Origin: Pseudoalteromonas sp049257235
Lineage (GTDB): Bacteria; Pseudomonadota; Gammaproteobacteria; Enterobacterales; Alteromonadaceae
Assembly (NCBI RefSeq): GCF_049257235.1
Contig: NZ_JBMMUF010000008.1
Span: 100,677 to 164,676 of the forward strand
Reading direction: 5' to 3'
DNA: 64,000 nucleotides
The position numbers and the translations under genes were made by a program. Positions within the stretch are counted from its first letter, which is position 1. Each line of letters opens with the position of its first letter. Shown here one piece after another: positions 34,633 to 42,982 of this stretch. Below the pieces are notes generated by a model, which saw nothing but the letters and a program-made list of their open reading frames with translations, was not told where the DNA came from and did not search any database.

Positions 34633-37600
34633 TCGCCTGCAAATCCATAATTTAGCGTCCCTTGTAGACGCAGACATCGATTTTAGTGCGTCTCCACTTT
34701 GTGATACTGGCTTGTTTGCGATAACCGGTGATACCGGCGCTGGGAAAAGCACACTTTTAGATGCTCTTTGTCTTGCTTTGTATGATAAAACCGCTCGCCT
34801 ATCTAACGAAAGTACTCAGAAAGTAGAATTCAATGGTGACAATGTACGCTTGAACGACCCTCGGCATCTGTTGAGGCGAGGCACAGGGGTCGGATTTGCT
34901 CAGGTTGACTTTACTGCAATCGACAATAAGCAATATCGAGCTTTGTGGAAAGTATCCAGGGCACGAAAGAACCCTAAAGGCCGACTTCAAGCACCTGTGC
35001 ATGCATTGTATGAACTCCCAAGTGAGCAATTGGTGTGTGATGCAAAGTCTGAAACAAAGAAGGTGATTGAGCGCCTTATAGGTCTTAATTTCGATCAGTT
35101 TTCACGCGCGGTAATGTTGGCGCAAAATGAATTTGCGGCATTTTTGCGAGCACAAGGAGACGATCGTGCTGCGTTACTAGAGCGACTCAGTGGCACACAA
35201 AAATACTCATTAGTGGGGCAACGCGTCTATGAAGGCTATAAGCAAAAGCTCACTGAAGTAGAGACGTTTCAACAATCAATGAATGCGGTTCATCTACTCT
35301 CACAAGAGCAAGTTCAGAGCTTTACTGAGGAATTAGCAGATTCACGCACTAAGCTAGCCGAGCGCAAAGTTGAACATGAGTCCATTAAAGCGCAAATGCA
35401 GTGGTACCACAGCGAGCAACAGCTTGGACAAGAGTTAATGTCTTCGCGTGACGCCCTCGCTAAAAACGCTACCGACATGGAGGCAATTGCGGCGCCCTAT
35501 GCACAGGCAAAACTCAGCGCTGACTGTTGGCAAATAGAAGAGGTGGTTAATAACGAGCGACGGTTAACAGAGCGCCTTATACAGCAGCAACGTCGTATCG
35601 ACGAATTACGTCAAAGTACCACGGAACATCAGTTAACAGAGACCCGCGCAAAACTTAATCAAGCTGAGCAAAAGCTCAAATCCGCTCAGGCTGAACTCAC
35701 TGAGCAAAAACCTCAGTTAGAGCAGGCCACAATTATTGATGTGAAGGCAGCACAGCTAGGTGATAGCTTGGCTAAGTTAGCAAATCAAGAACAGCAACTT
35801 ACACAGACGCAACAGGCATTAAATAGCAGTGTCGTTGAGCTTGAAAAATCGCAGCAACAGTTAGCTTCGCAATTAGCGCTAGCCAAACAGCAACACCATG
35901 CTCAGCCTTGGCTTGCCGAGTTAGTAAAAAATTGGTCTCACTATGCCCATCTATGGCATGAAATCATGGGATTAGTAAAGGGGACTGATGAGAAAAAAGC
36001 CCAGTTACACTCTGTTTCGCAAACGCTGAGTAATGCGCAGGAACAAGAGACTAAACTGGCCAGCTCGGTTGAGCGATTACGCGCCAGTGCATCTGATTTA
36101 AATACCCGGGTCGACCTTGCTCAACAACATGCAGCGCAAGTATGTCCAACTAGTTTGCAGCAGCAACTCAGTGAGTTACATCAAGGACATGAGCGTTTTG
36201 CGCAGCGCCATCACACGCAGCAACAGATTAATCAGCTCATCGAGCAACAGCACATAGCTACTGAGCAGCTGCATGCCTATGAGCAAGAGCTGTGTGAACT
36301 TGCACCACAGCAGGGCGTACTTGAACAAGCACTGGCGAGTGCAGAGGCGGCGTATCAACATACACAGTTGCGTGCGAGTGAGCAGATCACTAATTTACGT
36401 ACTCAACTCGTAGATGGTGAACCATGTGTAGTATGCGGTTCACAGCACCATCCTTATGCCAACGATGAGCACAAAGACAGCGCTTTTGCAGCGTTATTAG
36501 CTGATTTCAAAGAGCAAGTGCGTGTTGCTAAAGCGAATTTGGATCAGTATTTAACTAAGTGCAATGATCTGCACACCTCAAAGCGCTTGGCGCAACAAGG
36601 TTTGGCACATAATCACGAACAACTCGCTACATTAACTGCCCAAGAGCATGAGCTTACAGCGTTATTGTCAGTGTTTGCGCAGCAGGTTGCCCCTGACGAA
36701 TTAACTGATCAGTATTTTACTAACGCGATAGGGGTCATTGAGGAGCAGCTAGCGCAGCAGCAAAAGCGAGAAACTGAGTTAGTAAAATTACGATCTGAGT
36801 ATTCACAGTGCTTACAGACGCTTGAACAAGCTGCAGGCCAACTTACCCAGCATCAACAGCACCACCAAAATCAACAACGTGAGTACCAACGATTCAGTGA
36901 TGAAATTAACGCGGCACAGACACAATGTGATGCACATGTTAGTCGCTTAGCATCTACTTTTGCCCAGTGCGATTGGTGGAAGGACGATGTCATCCATTTG
37001 TGTGATATATGGCCTGAACTGGTGAAAAGTAAAGAAAAATTCGAGCGTCAACAAGAGGATATAGAGACGCTTGAGCGACGTTTAGCGCAGGGTAAAGATA
37101 CATTAGATCAGAATTTTACCAAGTTAGAGTCCGTATCTTCATCACTACAGGAGTTACACGCGCAGCAACAGGAACTAGAGCAAGAGATCACTGTTTTACT
37201 AACTGAGCGATACACGCTTGTTGCTAAAGAACGCCAACCAAAGGTCCTGTTGGGTGAACTTGAATCAGCGTTGGTAAAGGCCAGCGATGCGCACAAAAGC
37301 ATGCTAGAACAGTTACATAGTTTGGATAGCCAATTAGCGAATGAGCGCAGTGAATTAGCGCACTTAGTAAAAAATTGTTCTCAGTTACATGCCGACTTGG
37401 ATGAAGCAAATACCGCCTTTAGCCAATGGCATCAACAGACATTTACAGACGGCACTGCGCCAACTAAAGAGCAGATCATTGATTTACTAACTCAAGATAG
37501 AGCGGCTGTGCGCGAAGTGCTTGAACACTATGCGCGTTTGCAGCAACAAAGCATACGCCTTGAAGCGCAACTTGAGCACACCAAGGAGCGCATTACCAAA

Positions 37601-38284
37601 CACCAACAGCATGCTCCAGAGCTCACTTTGCCCATGCTTCAAAGCAAACTCACCAGTGTAGAAAGCGACATTGATGAGGTGCAGCAAGCGATGACTCTGG
37701 TTGCCGCTAAGCTCGAAAATCATAATCAAAACCTTGCACAGCTGGCCGATAAGGCGCAGCAACTACAGCAGTTGCAGGCGCAACTGGAGACGTGGAGCGT
37801 GCTCAACAGTGCGCTCGGTGACGCGCAAGGTAAGCGTTTACGTAATTTGGTGCAAAGCCAAACCCTTGCCATTTTGCTGGCGTATGCTAATCAGCATTTA
37901 CAAAGTCTTTCGAAACGCTACCGGTTAACGAGAATAGCGGGTACCCTTGATATCGCCATCATCGATCAAGACATGGCAGATGAACAGCGCAGCGTAAATA
38001 CGTTATCTGGCGGCGAGTCATTTTTGGTTTCACTCGCATTGGCTCTAGGACTGGCTTCTTTGTCATCCAATAAGGTTAAAATAGAATCCTTGTTCATTGA
38101 TGAAGGCTTCGGTACGTTGGATGCGCAGACGTTAGATGTGGCCATGGACGCGTTGGATAACTTGCAATCGCAAGGGCGCAAAGTTGGCGTTATTTCGCAT
38201 ATCGCTCAGCTTACCGAACGCGTTGCCACGCAAATTAAGGTAACCAAACGCCCAGGAGGCTATTCACAGGTGAGCTGTGAGTAA
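34622..38284 (+). CDS. sbcC: Exonuclease subunit SbcC (Rad50 homologue)
   Basis: 1220 residues from ATG 34622, which has GGAGG six bases upstream. The N-terminal ATPase lobe has Walker A GDTGAGKST at residues 36-44 and Q-loop ML-AQNEFAAFLRA near 170. Long coiled coils (about 200-590 and 630-1040) surround the zinc hook C602-V-V-C605. The C-terminal lobe has signature LSGGESFLVSLALALG and Walker B SLFIDEGFGTLD. With SbcD it forms an ATP-dependent hairpin nuclease. Nine iteron-like sequences lie within the coiled-coil coding part in several reading frames. Confidence 0.95.
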   Translation: MKINRLQIHNLASLVDADIDFSASPLCDTGLFAITGDTGAGKSTLLDALCLALYDKTARLSNESTQKVEFNGDNVRLNDPRHLLRRGTGVGFAQVDFTAIDNKQYRALWKVSRARKNPKGRLQAPVHALYELPSEQLVCDAKSETKKVIERLIGLNFDQFSRAVMLAQNEFAAFLRAQGDDRAALLERLSGTQKYSLVGQRVYEGYKQKLTEVETFQQSMNAVHLLSQEQVQSFTEELADSRTKLAERKVEHESIKAQMQWYHSEQQLGQELMSSRDALAKNATDMEAIAAPYAQAKLSADCWQIEEVVNNERRLTERLIQQQRRIDELRQSTTEHQLTETRAKLNQAEQKLKSAQAELTEQKPQLEQATIIDVKAAQLGDSLAKLANQEQQLTQTQQALNSSVVELEKSQQQLASQLALAKQQHHAQPWLAELVKNWSHYAHLWHEIMGLVKGTDEKKAQLHSVSQTLSNAQEQETKLASSVERLRASASDLNTRVDLAQQHAAQVCPTSLQQQLSELHQGHERFAQRHHTQQQINQLIEQQHIATEQLHAYEQELCELAPQQGVLEQALASAEAAYQHTQLRASEQITNLRTQLVDGEPCVVCGSQHHPYANDEHKDSAFAALLADFKEQVRVAKANLDQYLTKCNDLHTSKRLAQQGLAHNHEQLATLTAQEHELTALLSVFAQQVAPDELTDQYFTNAIGVIEEQLAQQQKRETELVKLRSEYSQCLQTLEQAAGQLTQHQQHHQNQQREYQRFSDEINAAQTQCDAHVSRLASTFAQCDWWKDDVIHLCDIWPELVKSKEKFERQQEDIETLERRLAQGKDTLDQNFTKLESVSSSLQELHAQQQELEQEITVLLTERYTLVAKERQPKVLLGELESALVKASDAHKSMLEQLHSLDSQLANERSELAHLVKNCSQLHADLDEANTAFSQWHQQTFTDGTAPTKEQIIDLLTQDRAAVREVLEHYARLQQQSIRLEAQLEHTKERITKHQQHAPELTLPMLQSKLTSVESDIDEVQQAMTLVAAKLENHNQNLAQLADKAQQLQQLQAQLETWSVLNSALGDAQGKRLRNLVQSQTLAILLAYANQHLQSLSKRYRLTRIAGTLDIAIIDQDMADEQRSVNTLSGGESFLVSLALALGLASLSSNKVKIESLFIDEGFGTLDAQTLDVAMDALDNLQSQGRKVGVISHIAQLTERVATQIKVTKRPGGYSQVSCE
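35921..37490. repeat. Remote iteron cluster B, inside sbcC
   Basis: Nine copies: 35921-35938 (+), 36384-36401 (-), 36541-36558 (-), 36706-36723 (-) TTAGTAAAATACTGATCA, 36779-36796 (+) TTAGTAAAATTACGATCT, 37105-37122 (-) TTGGTAAAATTCTGATCT, 37185-37202 (-) TTAGTAAAACAGTGATCT, 37364-37381 (+), 37473-37490 (-) TTAGTAAATCAATGATCT. The first and eighth have TTGGTCT/TTGTTCT right halves. They encode different peptides in different frames (LVKLRS, DQYFTN, ITVLLT), so a repeated protein motif cannot explain them all. Confidence 0.75.
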
Positions 38285-38298
38285 ATAAAGGAGGTCTA

Positions 38299-38964
38299 AT
38301 GCCGACATTTACAGGTGATGAAGCGATACATTATGACAGCCGTATTCAGCGTCTTGTACCCGGTTATGAGTTACTGCACCAACTTACTCGGGCGCAATGT
38401 CAGGTGCAGCTCAAAGCGGATGCCAAGGTGTTGGTTGTAGGAGCCGGAACCGGTAAAGAAGTGCTTGAACTGGCCAAAGAAAACCCACAGATGCAGTTTG
38501 TGGCGCAAGATATTTCGCGCGATATGCTAGATATCGCTCAGCAGCGTTTTAACGAAGCGGGAGTGCACAGCAGGGTAAAGTGTCACCTTGGTTCATTAGA
38601 GGGCTTAGAAGGGGCCTTTGACGGCGCTATATGCCTGTTAGTCATGCATTTCATTGCTGATGATGGTGGAAAAGCACAGTTGCTTAAACACATTCGTGCA
38701 CATTTGCACAATAACGCTTGGTTGTGGATAGCTGATCTGATGAAGCCCGAAACTCAGTTCGAGCGCGACGCGCAATTTGTTGTGTGCCAACAACTCGGGC
38801 TAACTGACATTGGCGTTGAGCGCACTCGTCAGTCATTTGCTACGTCATTTTTCGCACTCGATCGAATGCGCTTCGCGCAATTGCTAGACGATAGTGGCTT
38901 TAGTGTGGCTCATTGCTACTTCAAAGCATTGAGTTTTGCAGGGTATGCAATCAGCTGTGAGTAG
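38299..38964 (+). CDS. Class I SAM-dependent methyltransferase
   Basis: 221 residues with a strong ribosome site (AAAGGAGG) 14 bp after sbcC. Motif I VLVVGAGTGKEVLELA (about 48-63), acidic loop QFVAQDISRDML near 75, and motif IV region GAICLLVMHFI near 118 define the SAM-binding Rossmann fold. Resembles small-molecule methyltransferases; the target cannot be told. Ends inside the convergent CheY-like gene (14-bp overlap). Confidence 0.85.
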   Translation: MPTFTGDEAIHYDSRIQRLVPGYELLHQLTRAQCQVQLKADAKVLVVGAGTGKEVLELAKENPQMQFVAQDISRDMLDIAQQRFNEAGVHSRVKCHLGSLEGLEGAFDGAICLLVMHFIADDGGKAQLLKHIRAHLHNNAWLWIADLMKPETQFERDAQFVVCQQLGLTDIGVERTRQSFATSFFALDRMRFAQLLDDSGFSVAHCYFKALSFAGYAISCE

Positions 38965-39337
38965 CCTTTTGGTCTTCTTTAAAAACTAAATCCAGCTGTT
39001 TTTGTAAGGTCGCAAAGTTGAATGGTTTCACAATGAAGCCATCGACTTTTGCTTTAATGAGATCTGTCACCACTTCTTTTTGATCCTCACAACTGACAAC
39101 GATAACTGCGATATCATTCCATTTTTCATTGGCTCGGATACTTAGGAACAGGTCTTTGCCACTGATTTTAGGCATGTGCAGATCGGTCAGAACGAGGTTA
39201 TACCTTTTCTTCTTGAGCATCTTTAGAGCCTGCTCACCATTGGTTGCCTCATCCACGTGTTTAAAATCTAATTTACGTAGCATATTGGTCAATACATGGC
39301 GCATTAGAGGCATATCGTCAACAACTAGTACTCTCAC
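38951..39337 (-). CDS. Single-domain response regulator (CheY-like)
   Basis: 128 residues from GTG 39337, preceded by AAGGGA; a longer frame to 39403 has no comparable start. The receiver fold is complete: acidic pair D7/D8 (VVDDMP), phospho-acceptor D52 (LTDLHMP), Ser/Thr in VVSCEDQ near 83, and K in IVKPF near 105. No output domain, so it acts by protein contact, like CheY, or as a phosphate shuttle. No kinase or chemotaxis gene adjoins. Confidence 0.88.
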   Translation of the reverse strand: MRVLVVDDMPLMRHVLTNMLRKLDFKHVDEATNGEQALKMLKKKRYNLVLTDLHMPKISGKDLFLSIRANEKWNDIAVIVVSCEDQKEVVTDLIKAKVDGFIVKPFNFATLQKQLDLVFKEDQKATHS

Positions 39338-39396
39338 ATAATCCCTTAAATTCGTTGCAATCTTTCTAGTGTAGCTCAGTTTTAACACTGTGCTTA

Positions 39397-39457
39397 ATAC
39401 CAATTCACTTGAAAACTATCGTGCTCACGTCGTTAAACTTTTTCTAAGTACAATAAT
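39397..39457 (+). repeat. Dispersed intergenic repeat, copy 2
   Basis: Starts ATACCAATTCACTT and contains CGTGCTCAC, GTCGTTAAA and AAGTACAATAAT. It is the shorter relative of the element at 22717-22798, lying upstream of the CheY-like gene. Confidence 0.58.
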
Positions 39458-39555
39458 TACATAAGAACAATTTTAATGAATTCAGCACATCATTGATCCA
39501 GCGCTCTACCTAATCACGTGTTTTTGCCGAGGTCTATAAATCAATTTTCATTACG

Positions 39556-40080
39556 CTACGCATTTAAATTATGATCAATGAGCTGGCATAACGTCTCTAT
39601 TTTTACATTACTTAGTTGTCTGTAGTCAAAATAAGGACAAACAATAACGTTATTTTCTTTATCTATAGCAAATTCATCATTGAGCCAGATCAGATTTATA
39701 CCAAGTGAAGAGTCACCACTCAGTTCTTTAGCATGTTGACGACCGGCTATCACATGCAATGCCGCTGTGCTGAGATCTGGGTCGCTAAATAGCAAAGCTG
39801 TTTTCGATTTTGCACTGAGAAGACATTCATCGCGCAATTGCTGCCATGATTGCACACAGTTCAATGAAAGCGATTTAGGTTGTAGCGTAAAAAGCCACTT
39901 AGCATACACATTAAATACTTTGCGCCAGCCGTTGCCAGCTTCGCTATTAATCTGTTCAATCAAGTGTTTATTCAATGGCAAAACCGTATCGAGTTGTTGG
40001 TATTGAATTAGCCTTGGTCGGTTTTTAACATAGACTCTAATAGTAGCTTTCTCATCACCAAACCCAATGCTGTGGTGCAT
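39556..40080 (-). CDS. Uncharacterised protein
   Basis: 174 residues, soluble, no signal peptide, no family recognised. The order of features is a basic beta-rich start (IRVYVKNRPRLIQYQQL), a helical middle (GWRKVFNVYAKWLFTL) and a C-terminal part with IVCPYFDYRQL. No strong ribosome site is visible before ATG 40080. One iteron-like site (40094-40111) lies 14 bp upstream of the start codon, where it could cover the promoter or leader, and a second (39686-39703) lies inside the gene. This makes it a candidate for control by the initiator protein. Confidence 0.65.
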   Translation of the reverse strand: MHHSIGFGDEKATIRVYVKNRPRLIQYQQLDTVLPLNKHLIEQINSEAGNGWRKVFNVYAKWLFTLQPKSLSLNCVQSWQQLRDECLLSAKSKTALLFSDPDLSTAALHVIAGRQHAKELSGDSSLGINLIWLNDEFAIDKENNVIVCPYFDYRQLSNVKIETLCQLIDHNLNA

Positions 40081-40256
40081 AATTTAAATACTCTTAGTAA
40101 AAATTTGATCTGTTACACGTGCCGAAGTTTACTAACGCGTTAAACCAATCTAGTTTTATGAGCGTACATACGACGTCGACTCGCTCGTAATCGTAACGAT
40201 GGATGACAAAATAATCTACTTCATATCAATAAATTACTTTAAGAAGAGGACCTTCG

Positions 40257-40769
40257 ATGCGTAATAAGATCATTATTTTACTAACCTTGATGCTGAGCGC
40301 CTGCACCTCCATGCCTGAGCAAGTCGCTCCGGTGACCCCTTTCGACCTGCAAAAATATACGGGCACTTGGTATGAAATTGCGCGCATGCCGCACTCATTT
40401 GAGGAGGGCCTGTCAAAAGTAACAGCCACCTACAGCATCAATGAAGACGGGACGGTTAAGGTATTAAACAAGGGTTTTGATGCACAACAGGGGCAGTGGT
40501 CCAGCGCTGAGGGAAAAGCTAAGTTTGTCGGTAGTGATAATGTAGGGCATTTGCAAGTGTCGTTTTTTGGCCCGTTTTACTCGTCTTATGTTATTTTCAA
40601 ACTCGACCAACAAGGATATCAGTACGCTTATATTAGCGGCTACAACACTGACTATGCATGGTTGTTAGCTCGAACGCCTGAGGTAGAACAGGCACTTATT
40701 GATGACTTCAAACAAGAGTTATCACAACGGGGCTTTGCTTCAGATAAGCTGATTATAGTGGAGCAATAA
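40257..40769 (+). CDS. blc: Outer-membrane lipocalin Blc
   Basis: 170 residues. Lipoprotein signal with lipobox LSAC at residue 16, then the lipocalin signature KYTGTWYEIARMPHSFE (about 34-50) and a late VARTPE-type block LLARTPEVEQALIDDF. Bacterial lipocalins are lipid-anchored beta-barrels binding lysophospholipids or fatty acids, often under envelope stress. Ribosome site AAGAAGAGG before ATG. Single gene. Confidence 0.93.
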   Translation: MRNKIIILLTLMLSACTSMPEQVAPVTPFDLQKYTGTWYEIARMPHSFEEGLSKVTATYSINEDGTVKVLNKGFDAQQGQWSSAEGKAKFVGSDNVGHLQVSFFGPFYSSYVIFKLDQQGYQYAYISGYNTDYAWLLARTPEVEQALIDDFKQELSQRGFASDKLIIVEQ

Positions 40770-40783
40770 ACTACTAAAAAAGT

Positions 40784-40800
40784 TGTAAAGGGGGTTTACA
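40784..40800. repeat. 17-bp dispersed motif, copy 5
   Basis: TGTAAAGGGGGTTTACA, 15 bp after the lipocalin gene. Its last base is the first base of the iteron at 40800, so both motif families meet here. Confidence 0.68.
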
Positions 40801-40853
40801 GATCAGTTTTTTACTAACCTGTCAGTCATGAGTTAGTAAAAAACTGATCTGTA
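40797..40853. repeat. Perfect inverted repeat made of two iterons
   Basis: Two 22-bp perfectly complementary arms (40797-40818 and 40832-40853) around a 13-base spacer. Each arm contains a full consensus iteron, head to head. As RNA it would be a long hairpin; as DNA it could bind an initiator pair, and it is a possible SbcCD substrate when extruded. Confidence 0.85.
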
Positions 40854-41156
40854 CTTTCACAAAATAGTCATTCACTTAACCTTTAGATTCAGTATTCACA
40901 TGCGAATAAATCGCATCGTTTGATGTTCACCAAGCTTGCTACATGACGACACTAGGTCGTGTTGACACTTGCTGTTAGTTTTAAACAAAATACCTACCTC
41001 AAAAGTGAAGACGCTCTGGGCTAAGTTAGTAAAATGCTGATCTGCGTATTGATGAGTCATCAAGGCAGTAGAGTTAGTAAAATGATGATCTACAGCAAAC
41101 ATTAATGCACGTGTAAAGGGCGAGAATGGGATGCTTATACACGTAGGGGAGGGCGC

Positions 41157-41735
41157 ATGGCCTTGATTGATGACATTAAAGACTGCCAGCTTTGCCGTGA
41201 CACTTTGCCCATGGACCCCAAGCCGATTGTGCAGTTCAACCCTGAAGCTCCCATATTGATTGCCGGGCAGGCCCCGGGAATAAGAGCTCATAAACATGGG
41301 CGGCCCTTTTGCGATCCCAGCGGGGATAGATTGCGACAATGGTTAGGGGTGACGAGTGAGCAATTTTATAACAGCAAGTATTTTGCTATTTTGCCGATGG
41401 GATTTTGCTACCCTGGTACAGGCAAAAGTGGTGATCTGCCTCCTATGCCACTGTGCGCGCAAACGTGGCGCGCTGATATTATAACCCAGTTAAAAGATCG
41501 AAAACTAACGCTGGTTTTGGGTCAATACGCTATGAATTATCACAGCAAAAGGGGCTATAAAACAGTCACTGAGGCCGTTGAAGATTGGCGTTCAAGCTGG
41601 CCTGAACAACTTATTTTGCCACACCCAAGCCCCCGTAATAATCGTTGGTTTAAGCGCAATCCTTGGTTTGAGCTAGATGTTATCCCGCAACTGCAGGCGC
41701 GTGTCAGACAATTATTATGGTCTGTTGACCTTTGA
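41157..41735 (+). CDS. Uracil-DNA glycosylase family protein
   Basis: 192 residues. Resembles the UDG superfamily of the family 4/5 type: a start with CQLC (two of the possible Fe-S cysteines), the uracil-pocket motif LIAGQAPGIRAHKHGRPF (about 34-51), and the catalytic-loop HPSPRNN near 161. Such proteins remove uracil or related bases from DNA. Cluster cysteines seem incomplete, as in the single-domain uracil-DNA glycosylase-like group. The ribosome site GGGGAGGG precedes ATG. The last five codons fall in the left arm of the inverted-repeat element that follows, so the C-terminus may have been altered by its insertion. Confidence 0.82.
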   Translation: MALIDDIKDCQLCRDTLPMDPKPIVQFNPEAPILIAGQAPGIRAHKHGRPFCDPSGDRLRQWLGVTSEQFYNSKYFAILPMGFCYPGTGKSGDLPPMPLCAQTWRADIITQLKDRKLTLVLGQYAMNYHSKRGYKTVTEAVEDWRSSWPEQLILPHPSPRNNRWFKRNPWFELDVIPQLQARVRQLLWSVDL

Positions 41736-41890
41736 AGTAAGTCTTTGGTTGACCCCATTGGGCAGCGCCATTGGGGTGTTTTTTCTGCGTTTTCGCCTGA
41801 CTTACATAGAACGACTATGCGACGCAGGCTCTCCCTTGCCAAGAGGCCCCAATGACAGCTGCAAAAACACACAGAAAAGGTCAACAGACC
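41719..41890. mobile_element. 172-bp MITE-like inverted-repeat element
   Basis: Perfect 15-bp terminal inverted repeats GGTCTGTTGACCTTT / AAAGGTCAACAGACC bound a 172-bp segment with nested internal structure: ACCCCATTGG/CCATTGGGGT (a terminator), a second CCCCAATG copy at 41848, and a stepwise hairpin GCCTG-CATAG / CTATG-CAGGC (41795-41829). No coding capacity. The left end overlaps the end of the glycosylase gene. No clear target-site duplication was found, so insertion origin is inferred; a structured RNA is the alternative. Confidence 0.6.
41752..41784 (+). terminator. Terminator-like hairpin in the inverted-repeat element
   Basis: 10-bp stem with one mismatch, loop GCAGCG, then GTTTTTT. 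Positioned to end the glycosylase transcript. Confidence 0.72.
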
Positions 41891-42121
41891 CTAGAATAAG
41901 CTGAAATAAAATACTACCCAAGTAGGTCTAATGACACGTATTTTCTGATCTCATCTTTAATATCAAACGAAATATGGATACTCAAAATGACCCATTATCT
42001 TAGTGCTTTGTTGTTGCTGATTTGCGTGTGCTGCGTTGTACCATCACTTCATTCGTAAGGATGATGTTCTAAAAAGTATGCTGTAGAAAAAACACGGGGG
42101 GTGTAAACCCCCTTGCCAACA
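41891..42121. other. Rest of the intergenic region before the DMT transporter
   Basis: No convincing gene. A 23-codon frame (41987-42058) has no ribosome site. The right end holds a G-run/C-run hairpin and the degenerate 17-bp motif copy 6, TGTAAACCCCCTTGCCA (42102-42118), just behind the stop of the convergent transporter gene. Confidence 0.5.
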
Positions 42122-42982
42122 TTAAGCCTTATTGGGCTTGTTGAAGTATTTTTCATTAATAATCAAAGCAAGCATGATAATTGCGCCACCTATACTCAAG
42201 CGGACGATATCGGCATCACGATTCCATATCAGGACGTTAACCAGAATCCCTGCGGGAATAAGCAAGTTATTCATGACCGCCAGGGTGCCTACGTTTACCT
42301 GAGTAGCCCCTTTATTCCATGCAAAATAACCCACTCCTGAAGCGATTAAACCCAGATAAATCAGAACCCCCCATTGGGTTGGTGTGTGTGGAAGTTGCTC
42401 GCTATTGCCAAATAGGGCATAACTCAATAACGCAACCAGCAAAGCGCCAATAAAGAAGCAGCCGAAGACTTGGTGTTGTGACACATGGGCATGGTCGCGC
42501 ATCAGTCGCTTATACAAGACCTGACCACTGGCAAAACACAGGTTAGCAGCTTGAACGATGGCAAAGCCGATAACAAAGCCCTGATTGATGCCATCATAAC
42601 GGATCGCCACGGCGCCAATAATCGCAAGCAATGCCGCAGCTAAGAAACCAAGATTTAAGTGCTTATCTAACGCGTCATTTAGCAAGGTGACATAAAGCGG
42701 GGTCATGACTGTGAAGAGCAGCACCTCGGGCACAGTTAGAAATAAAAATGAGTGGTAGTAAAAACCATACATCAAACCGAGTTGAATGCCGCCGATGCCC
42801 ATTAGTTTTAGCGCCAAATGAGTGTTTAATTGCTGTAAACGTAAAAAGGGTAAAAACACACACGTTGCCAGTGCAATGCGAGTAAGCGCAGAAAACCAAG
42901 GGTCTACCTGTCCTGCTAAATAAACGCCGATAAGGCTAAAAGAAAAAGCCCACAGTAAGGTGGTTGCTAATAGATAACTCAT
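42122..42982 (-). CDS. EamA-family (DMT) transporter
   Basis: 286 residues from ATG 42982; an in-frame start at 43090 would add a non-hydrophobic 36-residue tail atypical of the family. Ten transmembrane helices in two homologous halves, with the EamA pattern LLWAFSFSLIGVYLAG at the start and GYFAWNKGATQVNVGTLAVMNN near the second half. Likely an exporter of amino acids or similar metabolites, of the carboxylate/amino acid/amine type. Substrate not readable. Confidence 0.85.
   Translation of the reverse strand: MSYLLATTLLWAFSFSLIGVYLAGQVDPWFSALTRIALATCVFLPFLRLQQLNTHLALKLMGIGGIQLGLMYGFYYHSFLFLTVPEVLLFTVMTPLYVTLLNDALDKHLNLGFLAAALLAIIGAVAIRYDGINQGFVIGFAIVQAANLCFASGQVLYKRLMRDHAHVSQHQVFGCFFIGALLVALLSYALFGNSEQLPHTPTQWGVLIYLGLIASGVGYFAWNKGATQVNVGTLAVMNNLLIPAGILVNVLIWNRDADIVRLSIGGAIIMLALIINEKYFNKPNKA

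Larger units (their letters stand above)
39686..41091. repeat. Remote iteron cluster C
   Basis: Six copies: 39686-39703 (-) TTGGTATAAATCTGATCT, 40094-40111 (+) TTAGTAAAAATTTGATCT, 40800-40817 (-) and 40833-40850 (+) both TTAGTAAAAAACTGATCT, 41026-41043 (+) TTAGTAAAATGCTGATCT and 41074-41091 (+) TTAGTAAAATGATGATCT. These are the best matches to the consensus anywhere outside the origin. Four fall in the 387-bp gap between the lipocalin and glycosylase genes. Confidence 0.8.

Noticed and set aside
35972..35991. TTAGTAAAGGGGACTGATGA in sbcC
   Set aside because: Two bases too long between halves and no GATCT.
41987..42058. 23-codon frame with a signal-peptide-like product
   Set aside because: No ribosome site, very short, inside an intergenic stretch; no other support.
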